A stretch of 64,000 nucleotides of DNA from Ditylenchus dipsaci (taxonomy: Eukaryota; Nematoda; Chromadorea; Rhabditida; Anguinidae): positions 62,001 to 126,000 of the forward strand of contig SADC01001182.1 in assembly GCA_004194705.1 (NCBI GenBank), read 5' to 3'. The notes below the pieces were generated by a model. The model saw only the letters and a program-made list of their open reading frames with translations. It was not told the origin of the DNA and made no database searches. Of the stretch, positions 1-9,534 are shown one piece after another; within the stretch, counting starts at the first letter, position 1, and each line of letters starts with the position of its first letter. The position numbers and the translations under genes were made by a program.

Positions 1-88
1 GAGGTCGGCGTTCTGTCATCAAGTGTTTTAAATATGACCTTATTTTTGTGCTGTTTTTTTTACACTCAAATGGCCGACCATTTATGAC

Positions 89-1627
89 GGGAACCAGTCA
101 CTTCTTTCCCGGACATTTCTTTCCCGACACTTCTTTCCCGGACAGTTCTTTCCCGGACATTTCTTTCCCGGACAGTTCTTTCCCGGACTTTTCTTTCCCG
201 ACACTTCTGTCCCATTTCCAAATTTTCTTATAAGTTTGTTTGTCATGTAAAAGACTCCTATAACTTAAATATTTTTATTATATAATTAAACCTCAGTTCT
301 ACTGGATGATCCATCCACCAACCAAACCAAGTGGTCGCTCACCTGAAGCAATTTTTTTCACTTTTTATGCTCCAAAACCTATTTTCTGGACTAATTCGGG
401 CATGCTGAAGATGGTTTGATAGTGGTAAAATGCCGTTTTGTGGGGTATTTTTTGAGTTATGGTAAAATCGAGTTTTGGTAAATTCAATTATTGCCCAATA
501 CTCAAGAAATACCATACAAAACCTTATTTTACTATTATTAAACAACCTTCAGCATGCCCGAATCAGTCCGAAAAACAAATTTTGGAACATGAAAAACATA
601 AAAAAAAATTATCCAAGTGGACGACCATTTGGTTTGGTTGGTTCATGGATTATGCAGTAGAAATGAAGTTGGATCATAGAAAAACATTTTTAATTTTAAA
701 AGTTCTGCACAAGATGAAAATATTACTACCAGGGTACCAACCACTACCTGAGTTCCCCAACCTGGGTACGAATACCTGGGTACAATAAAACCAAGCGGTC
801 GACAACTTGGGGCGAAAAAAATTTCATTTTTTTGGGTTCCAAAACCAATTTTCTGAACTGATTCAGGCATTCTGAAGATGGTTTGACGGTGGTAAAACGC
901 CGCTTTGTCGGGTATTTTTTGAGTTATTGCTAACGATTGATTTATCAAAATCAATCGTTAGCGATAACTCAAAAATTTGTCGATAAAACGTGATTTTACC
1001 ACTGTCAAACCATCTTCAGCATGACCGAATCAGTTCAGAAAATGGGTTTTGGAACCCGAAAAAATGAAAAAAATTTTTTCGCTCCAAGTGGTCGACAACT
1101 TGGTTTTAGTGGTCCAGCTGGCCAGGTAGTACCTACCCGGAATATTGAGATTTCGCTGCGTGAAATCGGAGTTTTGGTTTCATTTAACCCAATCTGGATA
1201 CCCTTCCAGGTCGATGATACCCAAGTGGGGATACCTAGTAGGGGTATTCAAGCGAGGGTACCCAGGCGGTTGTACTCAAGCAGTGGTACTTATGTAGTGA
1301 TAACTAGGCACACCTCGAATAGGATACAAAATAACTAGGTAGTGTTTACTAAGCTGTGATAATCAAATAAGCTTTAAAGAGACCTTTCGGACGAGACTTT
1401 GGTGTGTAGACATGACGCGAATGCGGCTGGTGCTTTCCTGGTTTGTTATTACAACGTTGCTGCACACGCAATGAAACATTCTGGGTTCATAATTCCTTAG
1501 ATGTTGCAGCTCTCAAAATTAAGTTTCGGATAATGTGCAAATTATAAGAAAATTTGGAAATGGGACAGAAGTGTCGGGAAAGAAAAGTCCGGGAAAGAAC
1601 TGTCCGGGAAAGAAGTGTCATGTACCC
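89..1627. mobile_element. Array-terminated transposon, unit TTCTTTCCCGGACA, 8-bp target duplication
   Basis: TTTATGAC flanks both sides (81-88 and 1628-1635). The ends are GGGAACCAGTCAC and, inverted, GGGTACATGACAC. Each then runs into an array of TTCTTTCCCGGACA-type units (left 101-215, right about 1560-1615). The two arms are inverted copies. No transposase was recognised inside; the core is occupied by foldback modules at about 300-1110. Confidence 0.8.
300..1110. repeat. Foldback modules with CATGCTGAAGATGGTTTGA and CCAAGTGGTCGACCACTTGG words
   Basis: The words recur in both orientations around 330-420, 540-620, 790-960 and 960-1110, with TGGTAAAA next to them and short hairpins around TTATTGC. 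The same family returns at 59230-60250 inside the MAP4K intron and partly at 17640. It has no coding content. Confidence 0.6.
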
Positions 1628-1635
1628 TTTATGAC

Positions 1636-2073
1636 AACCCAAGTTTTCATATTTTTCCAAAAAAACTTTTGAATTTTTTCGCTGTGATTACTATTCACCA
1701 CAGATGACAAATAACCATAAAATATCAAGCTTAAGAGGTGGACAAAAACTCAAAAAGTAAAAAAGGCATCTTAGTTTTTTGACACCCATGATACTTCTAT
1801 CAACCATATCTTGAACAAAGTTTCTCGCCAAAACCCACGAATAAGAATAATTATAAGACAATTTGTATGCGCAAAACACGAAACCATGCTATTTTGCTTC
1901 AAAACAATTCAATTACTTGTTTCGCTCTGATCATTTGTTATGACACTATACGATAGAGCCAGTCCAGTGATTTAAAAATTTCTTACATATGACCGACATA
2001 AGCATAGGTTAGAAACAAGAATACAGAGTTGAAAAAATATGAGAAAATAAGGATCTACACATATTCTTCATCT
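1636..2073. other. No gene seen
   Basis: AT-rich sequence between two repeats; only short unsupported reading frames, no recognised repeat ends. Confidence 0.5.
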
Positions 2074-2603
2074 ACCAATTCTTGTACCAGACTATTCTTC
2101 AACCGGACTGAGTTGAAGAATTCGGGTTTTTGTCCATTTTTTTTCGTTCGACGTCAGGCAAGTATTATGTCATCGGAAAGCTGACATACAAGGCTATCTT
2201 TTCGTTTGCTTCGGGTCGCAGATTTGCAAGTTTATTTTAAGACAGGCCGCAAAAGTCTGCGAGAGATGACCAAAAACCACGATTTTCACGGGCTTTCGGA
2301 GCCTGTCTTTAAAAAAAGTGTAAATCCGCGGCCCGAAGGGTACAGAAAGATAGCCCTGAATCTTAGCCTTTAAATGACATATAACTCGCTTGATGTCGAA
2401 CAAGAAGAGGAGGACAAAAGCTCCAAAAATTAAAACTCAGTTCGGTTAAAGGACCATAGCCGTTGCCGGCAACGAGAATTTCAAATGTTTGGCACACTGA
2501 AAGACGAGAGAGAACTGTCCCGCGCGAATTCAAACATTTGAAATTCTCGTTGTCGGCGACGGCTATGGTCCTTTAAAGAATAGTCCGGTTGAAGAATTGG
2601 TAG
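2074..2603. mobile_element. Foldback element around CAACCGGACT arms
   Basis: Left arm (2090-2125) and right arm (2430-2600) are inverted copies of a segment with TATTCTTCAACCGGACT and AACTCAGTTCGG. Its right arm is split by the TTAA-flanked MITE at 2450-2572. The core has a second hairpin (2200-2370) with TCGGGCCGCGGA-like sequence. Confidence 0.5.
2450..2572. mobile_element. TTAA-flanked palindromic MITE (AGGACCATAGCC ends)
   Basis: TTAA at 2446-2449 and 2573-2576 flank inverted ends AGGACCATAGCCGTTGCCGG and CCGGCGACGGCTATGGTCCT-like. The palindromic arms are about 50 bp. A TTAA duplication suggests piggyBac-type integration, but no transposase is seen. Confidence 0.65.
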
Positions 2604-2714
2604 TTGAAAAAATATGTGTAAAGCCGAAAATAACCAAAATAATCATGTTCAAATCTTTTCGTATTAACAAGAAAAAGGTCGAATTTGCCTTTCGACGTAT
2701 TTGACCGTTCTTAA

Positions 2715-2948
2715 AGGACCATGGTTTTTGCGCGCAGCGACTGTCCCCCGCCAATTTAATTTTTTTTCCTAATCATTGAACTTGTGTACACATTTTTCAA
2801 CTTGGTTTCTAACAAAACAAGGCATAGAATTTAATTTTAGGTTTAGTTTTATTAGAAACCAAGTTGGAAAGTCCGTACAAAAGTTCAATGATTAGGAAAA
2901 AAATTAAATTGGCGGGGGGACAGTCGCTGCGCGCAAAAACCATGGTCC
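2715..2948. mobile_element. TTAA-type palindromic MITE (AGGACCATGGTT ends)
   Basis: TTAA at 2711-2714, TTGA at the other end. Arms share GCGCGCAGCGACTGTC and CGCCAATTTAATTTTTTT, with inner arms around CAACTTGGTTTCTAA. Same inner consensus as the elements at 15281, 42024 and 45824. Confidence 0.65.
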
Positions 2949-2952
2949 TTGA

Positions 2953-3376
2953 AAGGCCAAAAAACCAACGAAGTCACTGTAGTAAACTTTCCGAAAATTT
3001 GCGCCAATTTAAACAAGTTTTTTGTTTCACAAAACACCCTGTAGACTAACACAATTGTCTAGTACACTAATACTACTGCTTAAATATTGAAAATTGATTC
3101 TCGTTTTTCATTATTCGTTTCCTTTTACAAAATTCGACTTTATTCTCTGTCCCCCATTTTTACATTGATCTTCTGGTTTCTTCTTAATTTTCAGCTTGTT
3201 GATTGCTTGCAAGCGAGCGTCTTTGGACTGCTATGCGGGCCTTTTCTTCTCAATTCTTTGTAAATTTGTCTGTTTATTATCTATGCACGCACCAGCACTA
3301 CTATTTGACTGATGGACTGATAAGGGAGGGGGATGGGGTGGAAGGGTGTGTATGTCTGAGTGGTAGCCCTCTCCCA
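2953..3376. other. No gene seen
   Basis: Mixed T-rich sequence; nothing recognised apart from the promoter-like site that follows. Confidence 0.4.
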
Positions 3377-3445
3377 TATAAAAGGGTAGAAAAGAAGAGT
3401 GGGAGTCGGCCGTAAGGCTTTCGTTGATTTAACCATTATGACTTG
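3377..3445 (+). promoter_or_regulatory. TATA-like promoter with tiny first coding exon candidate
   Basis: TATAAAAG at 3377-3384 is followed about 60 nt later by ATGACTTG (3438-3445) and a perfect GTGAGT donor. This looks like a core promoter with a mini first exon (Met-Thr- plus two bases). I could not find a convincing in-phase second exon downstream, so it may be the start of a lost or transposon-derived gene, or chance. Confidence 0.25.
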
Positions 3446-4469
3446 GTGAGTGGAACACAAAGCAACACTTTATTTTTAATTAATAAACATAAAAATATAT
3501 AATTTTGGGACTTTTTGCTTTAAAATTAAACTTTGGGTTAATGGAAGAGAGAGGATGGATGAAATGGTTTTTTGGTTTTTTTTGAAGCTGGATTCTTAAT
3601 CCGTATAATGATATTGAAAATATTGGATTTGTTAAAAAAATTGTGCTAAAGGTATTTCAAAATATTTTCTGATGTTAAATTCAATATTTATTCGTTGTTT
3701 GAGATATTAGCAATGATTTTGCTGCATTTTTCAAAATGGAGTGAAATTTTTAGGAACTTATCACTGAATTTTGAACTGTTTACGAGAGATAGACTTTTTA
3801 TATTTTAAAGAATAATTTTGAACAAGAAACACAAATAATACATCAGATTTAAGACAAAACACATGACTTAACCATGTTATTCCCATAGTTGAACCCGGCC
3901 TGGCGGCTCCGCCGCCGGAGCCGCCAGGAGGAGGCGGAAAATTTGAAAACTGCGGCGGCAAAAATGTTTAAACGCAGGCGGAACGGCGGTTTTTTAGAAG
4001 GCGTCGGCATGGCGAAAAATGCGGCGGAGGCGGCGTTTCAAAACTTGAAAAGATGGCGGAAGGAGATGCAGGATTGGAAATTTTCGCTGTCGCGCAACTA
4101 TGTTTCTTCCAACAATGACAGTTGAACAGACAGAGCCAAGCAAATAGGTATATGAGAAAAGAATTTTATTCAAAATTTTTTTTATTTTCAATACATAAGA
4201 ACGCCACATAGACGCTGCGATATAAGAATCAAAGAAGTCGTGCTTAGTTCCCGTTTTTCTTGTTGCACAGCTTGGCTCAGAGCTCCAAAAGCATTCAATG
4301 ATGTGCGTGTTGACCATTGAATGCGAAAATGAAACGACTTTTTCTACAAATGAAAAACAACTTTTAGGAATCAAATCTTATGTAGTATTTCTGTTTGTCG
4401 TTCTGTGTTACAGCTTGACTAAGATTTTGAAAAAACCTCAACAGCCAAAGCCCTGATTATCCTATTCAC
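3446..4469. other. Unassigned region with a GGCGGC-rich array at 3890-4045
   Basis: AT-rich sequence interrupted by a GC-rich stretch of GGCGGCTCCGCC and GCGGCGG words, partly self-inverted. The reading frames through it (Arg/Ala-rich) are by-products of the array. No transposon ends were found. Confidence 0.45.
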
Positions 4470-5115
4470 TCTATTAAAATACCACCCCCCCCCCTAATAA
4501 TGACCCACCCTATAATAATAAATTAGCCCTAAGCCCATTGGGTAAACAGTTTATTAAATCATATTTCAAGTTGCTCCTTGATATCTCTTTGACAGATTTA
4601 CGCCACCCCCCCCCCCGTCTCCTTTGAATGCTCGTAAGAGTATGGAAACAAGATGACTGTCAAACATAGATAAAAGAGCAATGAAAAACAGGCAGAAGTA
4701 AACAATGGATTAAAGGTTAAAAATAGTAGATTTCTTTAAGACTCTTGAAAATGCAATTTAAGTCGAATCATTTTTTGATGATAGGTCGTCCCACAAAATT
4801 TCCATATAATTCAATTCTGAGTCCCATTATCAAATGAACACTCAGACGATAAATTGGATTATATGGAAATTTTGTGGGACGACCTATTGTCAAAAAATGT
4901 TTCGACTTGAATTGCATTTTCGAGAGTCTTAAATAAATCTGCTAATTTCTACCTGTTTTTTAGTGTCGACTTCTGACAGTTTTTTATTGCTCTTATATCT
5001 ATGATTTATTGTCACATTGTTTCCACCGTTCTTGCGAGCAATTTTGTTGAAAATTAAAAGCCCACCCTCCAATAATGAACCACCTTCTAATAATGACCCA
5101 CACCCAGAGGGTAGT
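4470..5115. mobile_element. Foldback element with AATAATGACCCACC ends
   Basis: Poly-C followed by TAATAATGACCCACCCT near 4484-4515 is mirrored near 5070-5105. Inner arms (4640-4810 and 4850-5000) are inverted copies including GGTCGTCCCACAAAATTTCC. Confidence 0.6.
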
Positions 5116-6103
5116 TGAAAATTAAAAGCCTGTGGGCTTTTAAGTGAGTGAATACGGTTACGTAGTTGCTGAAAAGTTAGTTGGTTAATTAGGACTTTTC
5201 TTTTGAACTGTCAAAATTGTTTTCACTTGCTGAAATAATCGTCAAATCGAAATCTTTTCAATTTTTCATGGGGAGCGAAGTTTTTATTATTACGTTAATA
5301 TGGGATTTGACTGAAATGCCGAAAATCACCAATGTGTGAATTTTCCTTGGTAACTTTAGTCAAAAATCTTTTTTGATTCAAAATGATCGATACCCTGCTG
5401 TAATGGCAATCAAAAAATTATTTAAAAAATATTTTTTTTTAATTAAAAGGGACCCGCTACAGTCAAACCTCGATTTACCAAAACTCTTGATTTAACAAAA
5501 CTTTTTCAATGCCTATTTGTATCATTTGAACACCCTGTTCAAATGATACTTACAAAACTTTGAAAATGCCGGCCGATAACCCATAATAACAGGACAAATA
5601 CATTTAAACAACAATTTTTTGAATAGATCCAATAAATTTTTGCGCATTTATCAAACGCGTGTTTTAATAGAAGGTTAAAAACTATAATTTAATTTTAAGC
5701 TCTATCTTTTATCTTACTTTCTCATATCTCTCTACTTCTTTTAAATGCGAAAATTGTGAAATTTTGAGCCAATCTGACTGCTTTTTTTGGCATAAATTTA
5801 GCGTTTCATTGAGTTTTTAGAGTAAGGATCAACCAAATTTTTTTATCCAACGAATACGTAATTTTTCGCTCTCACGCTTGGAAATTAGCATAATTTTTTC
5901 GAGCAGCTATAAAGCAGAAAGAAGTAGTATTTGGTATTCTATTAAATTATTAGTATTATGGACCTATGGTAACAAAAAGTCAGATTTGGAAGCATCAGAA
6001 AGTGTCAATTTTTTAGGATCCCCTTTTAAACATTTAAACGCTGGCTCATTTTGGCATTCTTTAAAAATTTCGACTTTACAAATAAAGGTTTTAGTTTTTT
6101 TCT
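5116..6103. other. No gene seen; one orphan MITE end near 5460
   Basis: Contains CAGTCAAACCTCGATTTACC at 5460, the terminal motif of the TA-flanked MITE family, without an obvious partner. The rest is AT-rich and featureless to me. Confidence 0.45.
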
Positions 6104-6235
6104 AGAATCGGCCCTCCTAGGATCACCAACATTGAATTAGGGAGTTTACTTGTAATCAAATTATTAAAATCAATTTTTTATAGTTTGATAACAAGTAACC
6201 TCCCTCTTCCAAGGTTGATCCTAGGGGGATCGCTA
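6104..6235. repeat. Short palindromic repeat (CCTAGGATCACC arms)
   Basis: CTCCTAGGATCACCAAC... and the inverted GGTTGATCCTAGGGG, both beside a GGGAG/CTCCC core, about 130 bp overall. Confidence 0.5.
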
Positions 6236-6364
6236 ACTGGAAAAAATTAAAGACTTTATCTGTAAAGTCCAGGATCCTAGGGGTGTCAAAAAAAGGCCGA
6301 TACACCCTCTTTTCACAATTTTTGGTTGCCTCTGTTTATTTTCACATCAAAGCTGAATGCAATA

Positions 6365-6779
6365 CAGTCGACTCTCCCAATAACGAACCCCCTAAAGGTT
6401 CGTTCCCACCTTGGGTCCGACACTTTTTTTTAAATTTTTTTCTAGTTCTGTTTTGACAGTCTGGTCCCAAATATTGTAAGGATTCCGATTTTACGGATCG
6501 TTTTTCAGAAACCCAAAATTTTTTCCTCTAAAAAAACAAAAACTCGATTTAAGGACAGGCTTTTTCAAAAATCCCTGTCCTTAAATCGAGTTTTGCTTTT
6601 TTAAAAGAAAAAATTTTGGATTTCGGAAAAACGATCGGTAAAATCGGAATCCTTACGATATTTGGGACCAGACTGTCAAAACAGAACTAGGGAAAAATTT
6701 AAAAAATCAGGCTAAAAAAAGTGTCGGACCCAAGGTGGGAACGAACTTTTAGGGGATTCGTTATTGGGAGAGTCGACTG
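6365..6779. mobile_element. TA-flanked palindromic MITE, CAGTCGACTCTCCC ends, ~200-bp arms
   Basis: TA duplication at 6363-6364 and 6780-6781. The ends CAGTCGACTCTCCCAATAAC are exactly inverted at the right side, followed by long arms containing GGTCCGACACTTTTTTT and GTCTGGTCCCAAATATTG. The whole unit folds into one hairpin. The subterminal sequence is shared with 20891-21316 and 7863-8028. Confidence 0.85.
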
Positions 6780-7344
6780 TAGCCAAAATGTTTAAAGTTT
6801 CAGTTTTCATTTTTATTGTTTCGACTAATTGTTTGGCTTAATAGGCTAAAAAATCCGGACGTAGCCGGGATATAGCCCGGCTAGCTCCCTCTCCCCTGGG
6901 TACGCCTAGGAATACGTCACAGCTTACGCCAGCCTACCTTGCGTCTAATCACAGGCCGGAAAACACAGCAGGGGTGCAAGGCGAAAACTCAGTACTCATT
7001 GTTCGAGAAAACCAATATTGAGGTTATTGCAACATCATTTTTAAAGAGAGCTAATTCTTATTCTTCTGACTTTTACTATAGAGTATAGAGTTCCAAAAAA
7101 GACCTTTTTATAAAAAGACTTAGTTTTACCTAACAAAATTTCATAAACTTTTTTTTGTCTCATAAAAGTTCAAAATAAGACCTAACAGTTAGCTTGCGAT
7201 TGTAGATTAATATGTCCAAACATTTTGTTTGGGTGTCAGCTTGTCAAAAAGTTCCCTCCAAGTTCATTCAACAAATCCATTCACAAATTCAGCGAGAACA
7301 ATTTTACTTATGTATATAGCCTCCTTCATATTCGATCACTGCTT

Positions 7345-7719
7345 CTATAGCTCTACCGAATCCGTGATGGAACAGATGAAAAAGCCAGAAGACTCGGACT
7401 CGAAGAATCGCTTGACAAATGTTTTGATCTCTATCTTAGTTCCGAACACTTTGTCTTCTGAAAAGAACGGAAGAACTTGAAATTCATCGGCGCCAAGCTT
7501 TGTCGGGTAAGTGGAACGGATGTGGCGCAACCTTACAGCCGACCTTTTCCAGTTGCTTTCTGGTCTTGCTGAGCAGTGGCATTGTCGATGTGTGCACTTG
7601 ACTTTCAGAGCCTTTTTTGACACTGTTGAGATCTTTTCGGTAACGTTCATGATGATGATGGTTTTTCCTTCAACAGCAGCGTTTATGTGCTTTTGCAGAT
7701 TATCGATTACAATAAACAC
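7345..7719 (-). CDS. Unrecognised 124-codon reading frame
   Basis: An open frame on the minus strand, ending DSVEL, with mixed composition unlike the low-complexity frames nearby (Lys/Thr/Val/Phe-rich, several His/Cys in THRQCHCSA). It starts at an ATG in GTTTGTGTTTATTG context. No domain recognised, no splice partners found. It could be an exon, a decayed gene, or chance. Confidence 0.2.
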   Translation of the reverse strand: MFIVIDNLQKHINAAVEGKTIIIMNVTEKISTVSKKALKVKCTHRQCHCSARPESNWKRSAVRLRHIRSTYPTKLGADEFQVLPFFSEDKVFGTKIEIKTFVKRFFESESSGFFICSITDSVEL

Positions 7720-7862
7720 AAACAGTTAAACTCAGAATTCAAGGAAATTTTTTAGATAATCTGACATAAGGTTTTTTTTTAATTTTGATGAGACCGCATT
7801 TAGCGCCAATAATACAATATTCTAAAATTGTGCCTATCCAATTGCTTGAGCTTGTTTTTATA

Positions 7863-8028
7863 CAGTCAACCCTCGGTAAACAGGCACCCCAAAAGTTCGT
7901 TCCTCCGCTGGATCCGACAATAATTGCGACCGGACTGTCAAAACAGAATTTAAAAAAAGCTTTGAAAATCGAGCTGAAAAAAGTGTCGGACGAAGTTCTG
8001 GGGGTGCCCGGTTATCGAGGTTTGACTG
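7863..8028. mobile_element. TA-flanked MITE, CAGTCAACCCTCGG ends
   Basis: TA at both sides (7861-7862, 8029-8030). Inverted ends CAGTCAACCCTCGGTAA and its partner TCGAGGTTTGACTG. The inner part keeps the GTTCGTTCC, GGATCCGACA and GACTGTCAAAACAGA blocks of the family. Confidence 0.8.
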
Positions 8029-8174
8029 TAAATAAACCTAAAAAATCAATAAGTTGAGAATCTATAACAAAAGTCCTTCTTGCAATTTTCCTCTCTATGA
8101 CCACCTTGTTCGGTGTTCAAATACTAGCTTTTTAAAACTGAGTTTATCTAGGTGTTCGTTCATGGAAAAGGCTA

Positions 8175-8350
8175 ATTCGCCGTCAGCTTAATATGCCGTT
8201 GACAAAAATCGTCGTCTCGGCGATTTTTGTCTTTGCTTATTTCTACGAGCTGAATTCAAATCCACCGGATTTGACTATAGCAAATTTTGTTAGACGGCGA
8301 GGTATGCGACGGCGAATTCTGTCAACGGCAAATATTGTGACGGCGAGTCA
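8175..8350. repeat. GACGGCGA word cluster with inverted arms
   Basis: TTGACAAAAATCGTCGTCTCGGCG-like and GACGGCGA words recur in both orientations. The layout is like other short-word arrays here, but no target duplication was found. Confidence 0.35.
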
Positions 8351-9014
8351 GCCCCTTCCCTCTTCTATACTGCGTTTCAGTCTAAACTTTTAGGTGGCGA
8401 AATTCCAGCGATTTAAAACAACGAAAAATGGTACAAATCTTCAAATCTTAAATAATCTATTGGTAGAAAATCAAGTGATTATTTATTGATTTATTATCGA
8501 TTGCGCAAAATTATTTTAATATTTACATCATTGTCTTAATTTTTTTTTATCATTTTCCAATTTTCGGACTATTATTAACTCCCACAGTTTCGGTTGATCT
8601 CAATTTAGAGAAATTGAATACAAGCAAAATTTGTACAAAAGAGGGACTTCCATTATCCTACAAAAGTTGATTTTTCATTAATATAAGCTGCAAGGAGTTC
8701 GGTCCGACTTGTATTAAACTTTTGAAAAACCATAATGGGTAACTCAAAGTTATGGTTGATAGAAAAGCCATAGTGAGCTAAGTAGTTTCGATTTTCACGA
8801 ATTAATGGCATTTTTCGTTAAAAAAGAATCATTTCAAGACAGCAATGATTTTTGAAATTTTGCTAAAAGTGCAGTCAGATAGGCAAACTAAATAAATTAT
8901 TCGTGAGTGTCTATTGATTTTACTTTAATTTTATTCATGCGGTTTTTGTCTATTTTCTAACTTATTGATTGCAACTTTGCAATTCTCTTTGTCGAACTAC
9001 CTTTAAATTGTTCA
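8351..9014. other. No gene seen
   Basis: AT-rich spacer with no recognisable coding or repeat ends, upstream of the MITE and the bZIP leader. Confidence 0.5.
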
Positions 9015-9200
9015 CCGTATATTCTCTATCAATCCCCACTCCCTAATAATCCCCCACCCCCCATTTTTTTGACTAGGATTTCAGAGTTTAGGCCATTTTT
9101 GATTGAAAATTTCCGGATTTTTCGAGGGTTGAAAAATAATCCCGTTTAATAGAGGGGGGGTTTAATAGAGGGGTTAGAGGGTTTAATAGAGAATATACGG
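9015..9200. mobile_element. MITE of the CCGTATATTCTCTAT family
   Basis: Inverted ends CCGTATATTCTCTAT(C) and ATAGAGAATATACGG; TA follows on the right, CA on the left (probably a mutated TA). Inner CCCC(A/T)CCC tracts beside AATAATCC are typical of the family. It lies just upstream of the bZIP leader. Confidence 0.75.
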
Positions 9201-9202
9201 TA

Positions 9203-9534
9203 TATTATTTGTTTAATCAACCAATAACCCTTATTCAAACCACTTAATTTAGAAATATCTCAAAAGCTCTCTTGCGCTCTCTACATTCAAGTTCAACAAC
9301 TCTTCAACCAAGCTCTTCAGTCTTCAATCTGCTTCAAAATCCTCCGAAAAGTCCACTACTTCAAAGTGAACTATTTAGTTGATACCACAGTTAACCACTA
9401 TACTAAACCTATAGTTAACTTTGCAGTTAACTAACCCAACCAAATCAAACAACCCATATAGTTATCTTCACAGATAACTATTTTTTGCACCTTCACAGTC
9501 AACTTCTGTTGTTAACTCAATCTCTCCAAAAACA
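9203..9534 (+). promoter_or_regulatory. AUG-free leader/promoter region of the bZIP gene with repeated GTTAAC words
   Basis: From the end of the MITE at 9200 to the start codon I find no ATG on the + strand. Between 9408 and 9515 the word GTTAAC or a close variant occurs about six times (AGTTAACC, AGTTAACT, GTTATCT, AGATAACT, GTTAACTC). Two T/C-rich tracts ending in CACAG (at 9474 and 9498) could be splice or spliced-leader acceptors; the second leaves a 36-nt leader. Function is inferred. Confidence 0.4.

Noticed and set aside
459..954. Overlapping frames on both strands at 459-954
   Set aside because: They fall in foldback modules repeated elsewhere in the window and show no domain.
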